From assembly GCF_900100365.1 (NCBI RefSeq), contig NZ_FNKU01000001.1:2046001-2110000 (forward strand): DNA of 64,000 bases, read 5' to 3'. The notes below the pieces were generated by a model. It worked only from the letters and a program-made list of their open reading frames with translations, made no database searches and was not told where the DNA came from. Shown in pieces: positions 7,529-16,996 of this stretch. Position 1 is the first letter of the stretch. Each line of letters opens with the position of its first letter. The translations under genes were made by a program, and so were the position numbers. Source of the DNA: Pseudomonas cannabina (GTDB lineage: Bacteria; Pseudomonadota; Gammaproteobacteria; Pseudomonadales; Pseudomonadaceae).

Positions 7529-8491
7529 ATGACCCCTGAAGCACTCGCGACCCTGCAACACCATCTGCTCGATGCCCTGAGCCATGTGCCGAACGAAACC
7601 CGCCGACTGTTTCACGGTCGCGGCCGCGTGTGGCCAGGGCTGGAGCACGTCACCGTCGACTGGATGCAGGGCGTGCTGCTGGTCTGCGTATTCAAGGAAC
7701 CGCAGGCGTCCGAGCTGGAAGCGTTGACGCAGGTGCTGACCGGGCTGATCGACACGCCTCAGTGGCAGCATAGTCAGGCCCACACCTTGCTGTTGCAACA
7801 GCGTTATCTGCCGCAGAGCACCACGCAATGGCTGGCTGGCGAGGTCATGGACGAATGGGTGATCACTGAAAACGGCCTGCGCTACAAGGTCGATTTCGGC
7901 AAAAAGCAGAACAGCGGCCTGTTTCTCGACATGCGCTACGGGCGGGACTGGGTGCGAGCTCAGGCCAAGGGCAAGCGCATCCTCAATCTGTTCGCCTACA
8001 CCTGCGGTTTCTCGGTTGCGGCCATTGCCGGGGGCGCCGACCATGTGGTGAACCTGGATATGGCGCGCGCCGCGCTGAATCGCGGTCGCGAAAACCATCG
8101 GCTCAACGATCACGATCTGAGCTGCGTGACGTTTTTAGGCCACGACCTGTTCAAATCGTGGGCCAAAGTGACTCGCTCCGGGCCGTATGACCTGATCATC
8201 ATTGACCCGCCCTCCTTCCAGAAAGGCAGCTTCATGCTCGACAAGGATTACCAGCGCGTTCTGCGTCGCTTGCCGGAGCTGCTCGACGAAGACGGTACTG
8301 TGCTGGCGTGCATGAACGACCCCGCTCTGGGGCCGGATTTTCTGATCGGGCACACGGCAATCGAAGCGCCCTGCCTGCGCTTTCAGGAACGTCTGGAAAA
8401 CCCTCCGGAATTCCCCGACGCCCGCGTCGACGGTGGTCTGAAAGCGCTGGTGTTCAAGGCCGAAGGCTTGAGCCGCACAGGCTGGGCGTAA
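7529..8491 (+). CDS. Class I SAM-dependent methyltransferase (RlmI/RlmK-like)
   Basis: 320 residues. The Rossmann SAM-binding core shows motif I 'ILNLFAYTCGFSVAAIAGGA', an acidic strand end 'VVNLDMARAAL' and motif IV 'LIIIDPPSFQKGSF' with the DPPS/F sequence typical of base N- or C5-methyltransferases acting on RNA. The preceding 'FGKKQNSGLFLDMRYGRDW' is the signature of the RlmI/RlmK (YccW/YcbY C-terminal) group. The N-terminal ~120 residues do not look like a PUA domain, so the target may differ from 23S rRNA C1962. The gene is monocistronic and precedes a convergent chemoreceptor gene. The family is certain; the substrate is not. Confidence 0.85.
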   Translation: MTPEALATLQHHLLDALSHVPNETRRLFHGRGRVWPGLEHVTVDWMQGVLLVCVFKEPQASELEALTQVLTGLIDTPQWQHSQAHTLLLQQRYLPQSTTQWLAGEVMDEWVITENGLRYKVDFGKKQNSGLFLDMRYGRDWVRAQAKGKRILNLFAYTCGFSVAAIAGGADHVVNLDMARAALNRGRENHRLNDHDLSCVTFLGHDLFKSWAKVTRSGPYDLIIIDPPSFQKGSFMLDKDYQRVLRRLPELLDEDGTVLACMNDPALGPDFLIGHTAIEAPCLRFQERLENPPEFPDARVDGGLKALVFKAEGLSRTGWA

Positions 8492-8540
8492 ACACCTGAA
8501 TCTGACCGGCTCGTCGCTGACGAAGAGCCGGTCGGATTCA

Positions 8541-10160
8541 TCAGGCACTCAGGCGCGAGATGACGTCGGTGAGACCTGCCGAAAGACCTTTCAGGTCATG
8601 ACTGGCGCTCTGGGTACGTTTGACGTTGTCCTGATTGGTCACGGCGATGGCCGTGATTTCAGTCAGATTGCGCGAAATGTCTTCAGCCACGGAGGTCTGC
8701 TCCTCGGCGGCGGTCGCGATCTGCCGGTTCATGTCGCGGATGTTTTCCACCGCCACGGTGATGCGTTGCAGGGTCGCTCCGGCGTGCGTGACTTGCTCGA
8801 CGCTTTCCTCGCTGCGCGCCTGACCGCCCTGAATGGCCTGCACCGCATCAGAAGCACCGGTCTGCACTGAACTGATGATCTGGTTGATCTCGGCGGTGGA
8901 GACGGCGGTACGCTGCGCCAGCGTACGGACTTCATCGGCCACTACGGCAAAGCCACGCCCAGCTTCACCCGCACGTGCCGCTTCGATGGCCGCGTTGAGC
9001 GCCAGCAGATTGGTCTGATCAGCGATGCCGCGGATCACTTCCAGTACCTTGCCGATGCGCCCGCTGTCGGTTTCCAGCCGCTGAATGACATCGGCCGTCG
9101 AAGAAATCTCGTTGCGCATGCGGGTGATGGTGGCGATGGTCGATTGCATGACCTTCTCGCCATCCTGAGCGCTCTGATCAGCTTCATCTGCCGCGCGTGC
9201 GGCGTGTGCCGCATGTCGGGCAACTTCCTGAGCCGTGGCGGACATTTCGGTCATGGCAGTGGCCACCTGGTCGGTACGTTCAAACTGCTCATGAGTGCCC
9301 TGCGCCATCAGCTCGGCAATCGCATTCAACTCGCCGCCCGCAGTGTCCAGGTCGCTGGTGCTGCGCTTCAAGCGACTGAACGTATCAGCCAGGAAATCAC
9401 GCAGGGTATTGGCGGCAACCGCCAGACGCCCGAGTTCGTCCTGCCGGATGACCTCGACACGCGCGCCGAACTTGCCTTCACTCAGCTGGGCGACGTATTC
9501 GATAAGCATGCGGATCGGCGCGATCAGGTTGCGGTTGACCATCCACAGCGCCAGCAGCCCTACCAGCAGCGCAGACACCAGCATCACCACAGCGCCGATC
9601 AGGACAGTCCGTTCAGCTTCATTGCTGATCACAATGGATTGCGCGTCGCTGGACGTGTGTAACTGGTCAACCAGACCGGCCATCTGCTCACTGGTCGGAC
9701 GGTCGACGCCTTTGACCGCTGCGTCACCTGCGGCAGCATCGCCGCCTGCCGCGATAAAGGCATCACGGCCGGTGCGGTAAGCCGTGCCCAGCGTCAGATG
9801 CGCCTGTTGCAGCGTCTGCACCTGGCTTTTCAGCGATGCATCAGTGCCTTTCATATCGGCGAGCTGGCCCAGCGTGCCCTGCACTTTGCGCTCCTGCTCT
9901 TCGAACTGCCCCCAGTATTTGTCGCGCTCGGCAGGCGTCTTTCCGCGCAGCAAGACGTTTTTCCATTCCTGAACCTGGATCTTGAATTGCAGATTGGCGT
10001 CGTCGACCAACTGAGACGCGCGAACCGGGCCGCTCAGAAGGCTGCGGTAGGCTTGCACGTTATCGGAGAGGAAGTTGAATCAGGCCAGTGCAATGATCAA
10101 CACAAGCACCAGACTACCGCCAAGCAAACCAAGAATTTGGAGCCTAAGGGATTTGAACAT
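8541..10160 (-). pseudogene. Methyl-accepting chemotaxis protein with nonsense codon in first membrane helix
   Basis: The full frame runs from the ATG at 10160 (sequence MFKSLRLQILGLLGG) to 8541, 540 codons. Codon 27 is TGA (10082-10080), exactly in the middle of the N-terminal transmembrane helix. The rest is intact: a periplasmic helical bundle (about 35-220), second membrane helix (about 222-245), HAMP domain, and a cytoplasmic signalling domain with the hairpin tip '[24 protein letters not shown]'-type core. Re-initiation at the GTG at 10058 would give a protein lacking the first helix, which could not place its sensor in the periplasm. A TGA read-through or sequencing error cannot be excluded, but the remaining 500 codons look unmutated, so inactivation appears recent. 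Confidence 0.85.
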
Positions 10161-10361
10161 CACGACGATCTCTGAAGACAAAGAGGTATGCGTCAGCGCG
10201 CATAACATGACAGGCCTCATCCCTTACGATCGTTCTGGAAACCGGAGTCGTATGGCCCAATGAGATCATCATCGGCTTATACAAATTTATCTTTAAAAAC
10301 AGCGACGACCGGTCAGCAAGGCAATCAGGCGTCAAGATAACGCCGGACGCCGGAGGCCGAT

Positions 10362-11201
10362 TTACTCCGCCTGCCCGAACACTTGGCTGGGGCGCCGCAG
10401 CGTCGGGTCGAAGGGGTTGATTCGGGCGCTGATGCTCGCCGCTTCGCGCTTGAGCAACTCCACCACCGTCATCAACCGGTCAGGGCCCAGGCGGTCGCTG
10501 ATGGTTGCCACACTGAGCGCCGCGACCGAACGCCCGTTGCGGTCCAGAATCGGCACGGCCAGCCCGGCCATGCCTGGCAGCGCGCCGGTGTTGCGGGCGG
10601 CGTAGCCAAGGCGGCGCACGTTAGCGACCTCCGAGCGGAGAAACACTTCGTCATACAGATGGAAGTCCTTGAGGCGTGGCAGGTTGTAGGCAATCACCGT
10701 TTCCCGTTCGTCTTCAGGCAGAAATGCAAGGATCGCCAGACTGCCCTGCCCCACACCCAGCGCTACCCGGCCACCAATATCGCCGGTGAATGTGCGGATC
10801 GGGTAAGGGCCTTCGCTGCGATCCAGACAGATCGCGTCGAAGCCGCTACGCGCCAGCAAGAACAGCGAGTCGCCCAGTGATGCAGACAGGCGCAACAGGC
10901 TTGGGCGTACCAGGTCACGCAGGTTGCCACTGTTGCCGGCTTTGGCCGCCAGCGCGAAGAATTCGATACTCAGCCGGTAACGCTTGCTGAGCACATCCTG
11001 TTCGACCATGCCTTCGTCCATCAGGCTGCGCAGCAGGCGGTGAGTGGTCGGTTGCGACAAGCCGACACGCTGCGCCAATTGGGTCACGCGCTCCCCGCTT
11101 TCATCGCAGTCGCCCAGACAACGCAGGACGGCGAACAACCTGGACACTGCGCCGACACCAACGTCACGACCCTCAGCATTCCGATCACTGGAATTACTCA
11201 T
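10362..11201 (-). CDS. IclR-family transcriptional regulator
   Basis: About 279 residues. The N-terminal winged helix (residues about 17-80, 'VGAVSRLFAVLRCLGDC', 'LSQPTTHRLLRSLMDEGMV') and the C-terminal effector-binding domain (about 95-260) follow the standard IclR plan, including the 'GDIGGRVALGVGQGSLAIL' segment. The frame is open 18 codons further, but the ATG at 11201 (MSNSSDRN) has an AGAG site upstream and makes the usual domain spacing. It is divergent from the ABC importer/dehydrogenase operon at 11442, so it very likely controls that operon in response to its substrate. An inverted repeat at 11223-11261 lies in the shared control region. Confidence 0.9.
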   Translation of the reverse strand: MSNSSDRNAEGRDVGVGAVSRLFAVLRCLGDCDESGERVTQLAQRVGLSQPTTHRLLRSLMDEGMVEQDVLSKRYRLSIEFFALAAKAGNSGNLRDLVRPSLLRLSASLGDSLFLLARSGFDAICLDRSEGPYPIRTFTGDIGGRVALGVGQGSLAILAFLPEDERETVIAYNLPRLKDFHLYDEVFLRSEVANVRRLGYAARNTGALPGMAGLAVPILDRNGRSVAALSVATISDRLGPDRLMTVVELLKREAASISARINPFDPTLRRPSQVFGQAE

Positions 11202-11222
11202 GGTTAATTCTCTATTGATGAT

Positions 11223-11261
11223 CACTGAATGAATTAATTGAAAAAAACAGGTCATTCAGTG
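11223..11261. promoter_or_regulatory. Inverted repeat, candidate IclR-type operator
   Basis: CACTGAATGA at 11223-11232 and TCATTCAGTG at 11252-11261 are perfect inverted repeats separated by an AT-rich 19-base spacer. They sit 22 bases upstream of the regulator start and about 180 bases upstream of the importer gene. Position and symmetry fit a binding site for the divergent IclR protein, but the motif itself is not a known consensus. Confidence 0.45.
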
Positions 11262-11441
11262 AAATTGCCATTGAGCGCATCCTAGCCTTCGTCCTACTCT
11301 CAGTCCACAGGGGCGATTTGAACAATCATCGGTAGCCGACTCAGAGCGAGCGCCAACGTCCACAGAATTGCATGACTTCATTTCGCATCTGCCCATGACA
11401 AACGCGCGCCTCGGCGCGCCCGTATCCAGGTGGAAGCAGGC

Positions 11442-12470
11442 ATGGCATTTCTGCAGCTCGAAGGTCTCTCCAAACGCTACGGCTCCATAGACGCCGTGGT
11501 TGCAACGAACCTCTCCGTGGACAAGGGCGAATTCGTTTCGCTGCTCGGTCCCTCCGGCTGCGGCAAAACCACCACCTTGCAAATGATCGCGGGCTTCGTT
11601 GACGTCAGCGACGGGCGCATCGTGCTCGACGGTCGGGACATCACCCACGCCAAACCCAGCAGCCGGGGTCTGGGCGTGGTGTTTCAGAGCTATGCGCTGT
11701 TTCCGCACATGACTGTGGCCGATAACGTTGCGTTCGGCCTGCGAATGCGCAAAGTGCCCGCTGCCGAACTGCAACAGCGGGTCACCCGGGTACTGGAACT
11801 GGTTCGCCTCGGCCAGCACGCCGCGCGCTACCCACGCGAGTTGTCCGGCGGCCAGCGGCAGCGGGTTGCACTGGCCCGGGCACTGGTGATCGAGCCGCCG
11901 GTGCTGCTGCTCGATGAGCCGCTGTCGAACCTGGACGCCAATCTGCGCGAAGAAATGCAGTTCGAAATCCGCCGCATCCAGAAAGAAGTCGGTATCACCA
12001 CATTGATGGTCACCCACGATCAGGCGGAAGCCTTGTCGATCAGTGACCGAGTGGTGGTCATGCAGGCCGGACGCATCACCCAGATCGACGAGCCGTATAA
12101 ACTCTATGAGCATCCACGCACTCGCTTTATTTCCGGTTTCGTCGGCAAGGCCAATATGTTGCCGGGTGACCTCGACAGTGACGGCTGCCCGCAAATTCGA
12201 CAACTGCCCGGCGACGGCGCACTGACCTTCAGCCTGCGCCCGGAAAAAATCGATCTGGTTGCCCCCGGCTGCGGTCGCCTGTCAGGACGCATCAGCACGC
12301 GCTATTTTCTCGGCAGTCAGTGGCTGTATCGCATCCAGACCGGCATCGGCGAAATAACCGTGGTTCGCCGCAACGACGGGCAAGCGCCGCTTGAAGAAGG
12401 TGCGCCGGTCGGCATGGACTGGCCAAACGAGTTGCTGCGTGTGCTGGCTGCCGACGAGGTGCGCGCATGA
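11442..12470 (+). CDS. ABC transporter ATP-binding protein, polyamine/opine type (PotA-like)
   Basis: 342 residues. The ATPase core has Walker A 'GPSGCGKTTT', Q-loop 'VVFQSYALFPHMTV', signature 'LSGGQRQRVALARAL', Walker B 'VLLLDEPLSNLDA' and H-loop 'TLMVTHDQAEAL'. A C-terminal TOBE-like domain (about 235-342) is present, as in PotA/MalK-type importers. The ATG at 11442 has a GGAAGCAGG ribosome site; a GTG four codons upstream is also in frame. It energises the two permeases that follow with 4-bp overlap. It is the first gene of the operon divergent from the IclR regulator. Confidence 0.92.
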   Translation: MAFLQLEGLSKRYGSIDAVVATNLSVDKGEFVSLLGPSGCGKTTTLQMIAGFVDVSDGRIVLDGRDITHAKPSSRGLGVVFQSYALFPHMTVADNVAFGLRMRKVPAAELQQRVTRVLELVRLGQHAARYPRELSGGQRQRVALARALVIEPPVLLLDEPLSNLDANLREEMQFEIRRIQKEVGITTLMVTHDQAEALSISDRVVVMQAGRITQIDEPYKLYEHPRTRFISGFVGKANMLPGDLDSDGCPQIRQLPGDGALTFSLRPEKIDLVAPGCGRLSGRISTRYFLGSQWLYRIQTGIGEITVVRRNDGQAPLEEGAPVGMDWPNELLRVLAADEVRA

Positions 12471-13339
12471 GCCTGTTGACCGGGATGCGTCAGGGCAGAC
12501 GCGGCTACTGGCTGTCAGCCCCGGCGCTGGCGCTGTATATCGGTTTACTGGTGCTGCCGCTGGGCCTGACCCTGATGCTGTCGTTCAACGTGTTCGATTA
12601 TCAGGTCGGCGTAAAAAGTGACAGCTACACGCTGGCCAACTACGCGGCCGTGCTCAGCGACTCGTATTTCTATGAAATCTTCCTGCGCACCTTCTGGATC
12701 AGTGCGCTGGTAACCCTTCTGTGCGTGCTGATCGGCGTGCCGGAAGCTTACATTCTGAGCCGCATGGGCACGCCGTGGCGCTCGATCTTCCTGATTCTGA
12801 TCCTCACGCCGCTGCTGATCTCGGTGGTCGTGCGGGCCTATGGCTGGAGCCTGCTGCTGGGCGCAGACGGCCTGATCAATCAGGCGATCCAGTTCATGGG
12901 CGGGCGACCGGTGAAACTGCTGTACACCCCGTTTGCCGTGATCATCGCGCTGGTGCACGTCATGTTGCCGTTCATGATCATCCCGGTCTGGACCTCTTTG
13001 CAGAAGCTCGATCCCACCGCCGAACAGGCCGCGCTGTCGCTGGGTGCCAGTCAGGCAAAAGTGATGCGCCTGATCGTTCTGCCGCAAGTCATGCCCGGCG
13101 TGTTGTCCGGCTCGCTGATCGTGTTCGGCCTTGCCGCCAGTTCATTCGCCATTCCCGGCCTGCTTGGCGGACGCCGCCTGAAGATGGTCGCCACGGTGAT
13201 CTACGACCAGTACCTCTCGGAACTGAACTGGCCGATGGGCGCGACCCTCGCGGTGGCGCTGCTGCTGGTCAATCTGCTGGTGATGCTGTCGTGGAACCGG
13301 ATGATCGAAAGCCGTTACAAGAAAACTCTGGGGGAATGA
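12467..13339 (+). CDS. ABC transporter permease, PotB-like
   Basis: 290 residues with six predicted membrane helices. The EAA loop that contacts the ATPase is visible as 'EQAALSLGASQAKVMRLIVLPQVMPG' in shortened form around residues 182-205 (EQAALSLGAS...LPQVMPG). This is the binding-protein-dependent permease type found in spermidine/putrescine and opine importers. The start codon overlaps the stop of the ATPase gene (ATGA), indicating translational coupling. The substrate is presumably that of the co-encoded dehydrogenase. Confidence 0.9.
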   Translation: MSLLTGMRQGRRGYWLSAPALALYIGLLVLPLGLTLMLSFNVFDYQVGVKSDSYTLANYAAVLSDSYFYEIFLRTFWISALVTLLCVLIGVPEAYILSRMGTPWRSIFLILILTPLLISVVVRAYGWSLLLGADGLINQAIQFMGGRPVKLLYTPFAVIIALVHVMLPFMIIPVWTSLQKLDPTAEQAALSLGASQAKVMRLIVLPQVMPGVLSGSLIVFGLAASSFAIPGLLGGRRLKMVATVIYDQYLSELNWPMGATLAVALLLVNLLVMLSWNRMIESRYKKTLGE

Positions 13340-13342
13340 TTC

Positions 13343-14137
13343 ATGTCCAGGAACGGTCCGTTGGCCCTGTCGTTTCACGCATTGGTGGTGATTTTCATGA
13401 TGGCCCCGCTGGTGGTGGTGTGCCTGGTGGCCTTCACCCCGGAAAACACCCTGAGCCTGCCCACCACTGACTTCTCGTTACGCTGGTTCAAGGCGGTGTT
13501 CGAACGCGCCGATTTCATCGACTCGTTCTACAACAGCCTGGTGCTGGCGTTCATCTCGGCGACCCTCGCGACGCTGATCGCAGTCCCGGCCGCCCTGGCA
13601 ATCACCCGACACACATTCCCGGGCCGCAACTTTTTCAACGCGCTGTTTCTCTCGCCGATCATCATTCCGCATCTGGTGCTGGGCGTGGCGATGCTGCGCC
13701 TGTTTGCACTGATGGGGGTGAACGGCAGCTTTACCTGGCTGATTTTCGCCCATGTGCTGGTGATTACTCCGTATGTGCTGCGTCTGGTGCTGGCTGCGGC
13801 AATCGGTATCGACCGCAGCGCCGAGCACGCCGCCGAGTCATTGGGCGCAAGCCGTTTCACGCTGTTTCGCCAGATCACTCTGCCGATGATCCTGCCCGGC
13901 GTTGCAGGCGGCTGGCTGCTGGCCTTCATCAACAGTTTCGACGAGGTCACGCTGTCGATCTTCGTCACCTCGCCTGCCACCCAGACCCTGCCGGTACGCA
14001 TGTACGTCTACGCCACCGAATCCATCGACCCGATGATGGCCGCTGTATCAGCGCTGGTCATCGCCCTGACCGCCATCACCATGATCCTGCTGGACCGGGT
14101 CTACGGGCTGGATCGCGTGCTGGTCGGCAAACATTAA
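13343..14137 (+). CDS. ABC transporter permease, PotC-like
   Basis: 264 residues with six membrane helices and the EAA motif 'EHAAESLGASRFTLFRQITL'. It pairs with the preceding PotB-like protein to form the membrane channel of the importer. It starts three bases after the stop of the first permease and is followed 17 bases later by the small iron-sulfur protein gene, so all belong to one transcript. No defects are seen. Confidence 0.9.
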   Translation: MSRNGPLALSFHALVVIFMMAPLVVVCLVAFTPENTLSLPTTDFSLRWFKAVFERADFIDSFYNSLVLAFISATLATLIAVPAALAITRHTFPGRNFFNALFLSPIIIPHLVLGVAMLRLFALMGVNGSFTWLIFAHVLVITPYVLRLVLAAAIGIDRSAEHAAESLGASRFTLFRQITLPMILPGVAGGWLLAFINSFDEVTLSIFVTSPATQTLPVRMYVYATESIDPMMAAVSALVIALTAITMILLDRVYGLDRVLVGKH

Positions 14138-14154
14138 CCCGGAGCTTTCACGTT

Positions 14155-14445
14155 ATGGCACTGCTCAAGCGACTGGTCGAACGCGACCGCCCGGCCCTTT
14201 CGTTCACCTTGGATGGCGAGCCGGCCAGCGGCTTATTGGGCGATACCCTGTTGACAGCGGTGCTGACCGCCAGTGAGCACTTGCGCGGCAGCGATTTCAG
14301 CGCCGAGCCACGCGCCGGCTTCTGCATGATGGGCGCGTGCCAGGATTGTTGGGTGCGTCTGGGCGATGGGCAGCGAGTGCGCGCCTGCTCGACGCTGCTG
14401 GAAACCGGTCAAACGGTGCATCGCGAACCGGGGCGGCGGACATGA
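14155..14445 (+). CDS. Small [2Fe-2S] subunit of HcnA/LhpF/OoxA-type amine dehydrogenase
   Basis: 96 residues with the plant-ferredoxin type cluster motif 'CMMGACQDCWV', a fourth Cys following in 'RVRACSTLL', and a beta-grasp start ('LSFTLDGEPASGLLGDTLLTAVL'-type). Proteins of this size form the smallest subunit of heterotrimeric flavin dehydrogenases such as hydrogen cyanide synthase (HcnABC), D-hydroxyproline dehydrogenase and opine oxidases. The next two genes encode the other two subunits, and the stop overlaps the start of the next gene. This subunit itself is intact even though both partners are frameshifted. Confidence 0.85.
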   Translation: MALLKRLVERDRPALSFTLDGEPASGLLGDTLLTAVLTASEHLRGSDFSAEPRAGFCMMGACQDCWVRLGDGQRVRACSTLLETGQTVHREPGRRT

Positions 14446-15817
14446 ACGAGCGCAACGTCGTCGTCATCGGCGCCGGCCCGGCAGGCATTCGCGCCGCGCA
14501 GACGCTGCTGGCCCACGGCATCAAGGCGTACCTGATCGACGAAGGCCTGCGCGGCGGCGGGCAGGTCTATCGTCGCCAGCCGGAAAACTTCCAGCGCTCG
14601 GCCAAGTCGCTGTACGGTTTTGAAAGCGGCAAGGCGGTGGCGCTGCATCAAACCCTCGACACGCTGACACACCAGATCGACTACCGCCCGCAGACGCTGG
14701 TCTGGAACGCCGAGAACGGACAGCTCGACACCCTGCAAAACGGTAAGACAGCGACCGTCGATTACGCTCAGTTGATCGTCGCCACGGGGGCCACCGACCG
14801 CATTCTACCGGTGCCCGGCTGGACACTGCCCGGCGTCTACAGCCTCGGTGCTGCGCAAATCGCCCTGAAATATCAGGGCTGTGCGATTGTCGAACAGTGG
14901 TCTTTGCCGGCAGCGGGCCGCTGTTGTACCTAGTGGCCTATCAATACGCCAAGGCGGGTGCACAAGTGGTCGCGGTGCTGGACAGCGCACCCTTCTCCGC
15001 CCAGTGCAAAGCGCTGCCCGCACTGCTCGGCCAGCCGGGCACGCTCGCCAAGGGCCTGTATTACCGCGCCTGGCTGACGGCTCGAGGCATCCCGGTGCAT
15101 CAAGGCGCGCAGCTTTTGCGCATCGACGGCGAACAGCGGGTCAGCGGCGTGCAGTGGACGCGCAGTGATCAACCCGCTGATCTGCCTTGCGATGCGGTGG
15201 CCTTCGCCCATGCCTTGCGCAGCGAAACGCAACTGGCAGACCTGCTGGGCTGCGATTTCGCCTGGAGCCCGTTGAATCGCGCCTGGTTGCCTGCGCGCGA
15301 TGACTGCGGGCGCAGCAGCGTATCAGACGTGTACCTGGCAGGCGATGGTGCGGGAATCATGGGCGCCGACGCGGCGGAAATGGCCGGCGAACTGGCCGCC
15401 CTGAGCCTGTTGCAGGACCGTGGTATCGACGTCGACGCCCTGCGTGTCAGCGATTTGAAAACCGGCTTGCAGCGCATCGAGCGCTTTCGTCACGGGCTGG
15501 AAACGGCTTTTCCGTTCCCCGAGGACTGGGCTGTCAACGTGCCGGACGAAACCCTGGTGTGTCGTTGCGAAGAAGTCGCGGCGGGCGACATTCGCAGCAC
15601 TGTGCAGGAAGGTCATTGGGAGATCAATCGGGTCAAGGCCATGTGCCGGGTCGGCATGGGGCGCTGCCAAGGCCGAATGTGCGGCTTGGCGGCGGCCGAG
15701 ATCGTCGCGCACGAAAGCGGACGTTCGATCGAGCAGGTCGGCCGTCTGCGCGGCCAGGCGCCCATCAAGCCCATTCCGTTCGGCGTCGAGCCACACTCGG
15801 CGGAGCAGCTACCATGA
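14442..15817 (+). pseudogene. FAD/NAD(P)-binding dehydrogenase alpha subunit (HcnB/OoxA-like), frameshifted
   Basis: The N-terminal part (14442-14888) has the dinucleotide motif 'VVIGAGPAGIRAAQ' and 'LIVATGATDRILPVPGW'. The C-terminal part (in the other frame, 14891-15817) has the second Rossmann motif 'VVFAGSGPLLYLVAYQY' and ends with a Cys cluster 'LVCRCEEV...CRVGMGRCQGRMC', a BFD-like [2Fe-2S] domain. The frame changes within ATTGTCGAAC at 14886-14895; adding one base gives I-G-R-T-V-V-F, the expected continuity, so one base has been lost near 14889. The gene overlaps both neighbours by 4 bp. Without the lesion it would be the large subunit of the HcnABC-type complex. A sequencing error is the alternative. 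Confidence 0.85.
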
Positions 15818-16996
15818 GCGCGCTGATTGAAACCGAGGCGATTGTCATCGGCGGCGGCATCGTCGGCGCATCGGCCGCCCTGGCGCTCGCCCGCAAAGGC
15901 ACGCGCGTCGCCCTGCTGGAGCGCGACTTCTGCGGCTCGCACTCCAGCGGCGTCAACTATGGCGGCGTCCGACGTCAAGGCCGCCCTTTGTCCCAATTGC
16001 CGCTGTCACAACGTGCGCACCAGATCTGGGGCAGCCTGCGTGAGCTGATCGGCATCGACGGTGAATACCAGCGCTCCGGCCATCTCAAACTGGCGCGCAG
16101 CGAGCAGCGAGCAGGACATGAATGCCTTGCGCGCCTACGCCGAGGCCAGTCGCGAATTTGGCCTGAACCTGCAATTGCTCGACCGCGAACAATTGCGCGC
16201 TCGTTATCCGTGGTCGGGCGATGTCGCAGTCGGTGCTTCCTTGTGCGCCGAGGACGGGCATGCCAATCCACGCCTGGTATCACCGGCCTTCGCACGCGCC
16301 GCTCGCCAGGCGGGTGCGCAGGTGTTCGAACAGGCGGCTGTCAGCGACGTCAGCCATGACGGCCAGGCCTTCATGGTCAGCACCATCAGCGGCCTGACCC
16401 TGCGCGCGCCGTGGCTACTCAATTGCGCAGGTGCATGGGCCGGGCAACTGGCGGCACAGTTCAGCGAACCGGTGCCGATGTATTCCGGGCATCCGGCGAT
16501 GCTGGTGACCGAGCCGCTGCCGATGTTCATGGACGTCAGCACGGGCGTCGAAGGCGGCGGGATCTATGCCCGGCAGGTGGCACGCGGCAATTGTGTGCTC
16601 GGCGGCGGCCAGGGGTTTGCCCTCGACCCGGCGCGCGCCAGACCGGGACAAGCGGCGCTGCTGGATATCCTGCGCAACGCCGCCGAACTCTATCCGCCAC
16701 TCGCCGGTGCCCAGGCGATCCGCACCTGGAGCGGCACCGAAGGTTATCTGCCGGATCGCGAGCCGGTATTGGGCCCGAGCCTGACCCGGCCGGGCCTGTT
16801 GCATGGTTTCGGCTTTGCCGGGGCCGGTTTCCAGATTGGCCCGGCGGCGGGCGAAGCGCTGGCCGAATGGGTCTGCGCGGGATCTTCGTCGATCTCGCTC
16901 GACGCCTTTTCCATTGGCCGTTTTCAGCAATCTCCCGCTCAGCCTGACCCCGTTACGAACGTCATCCCATTGCACAGAGGAAGGTCGTCCCTATGA
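15814..16996 (+). pseudogene. FAD-dependent oxidoreductase (DAO family, HcnC/OoxB-like), frameshifted by 7-bp duplication
   Basis: The protein begins MSALIETEAIVIGGGIVGAS (FAD-binding GxGxxG) and, in a second frame, continues to the typical C-terminus 'IRTWSGTEGYLPDREPVLGP...HGFGFAGAGFQIGPAAGEALAEW'. The two frames are separated by a tandem duplication CGAGCAG-CGAGCAG at 16101-16114; deleting one 7-base copy restores S-E-Q-D-M-N-A-L without gap. This DAO-fold subunit carries the catalytic flavin that oxidises an amino acid, opine or related secondary amine in the heterotrimeric complex. Both ends overlap neighbouring genes by 4 bp. As it stands, only a ~100-residue native N-terminus would be made. 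Confidence 0.87.
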
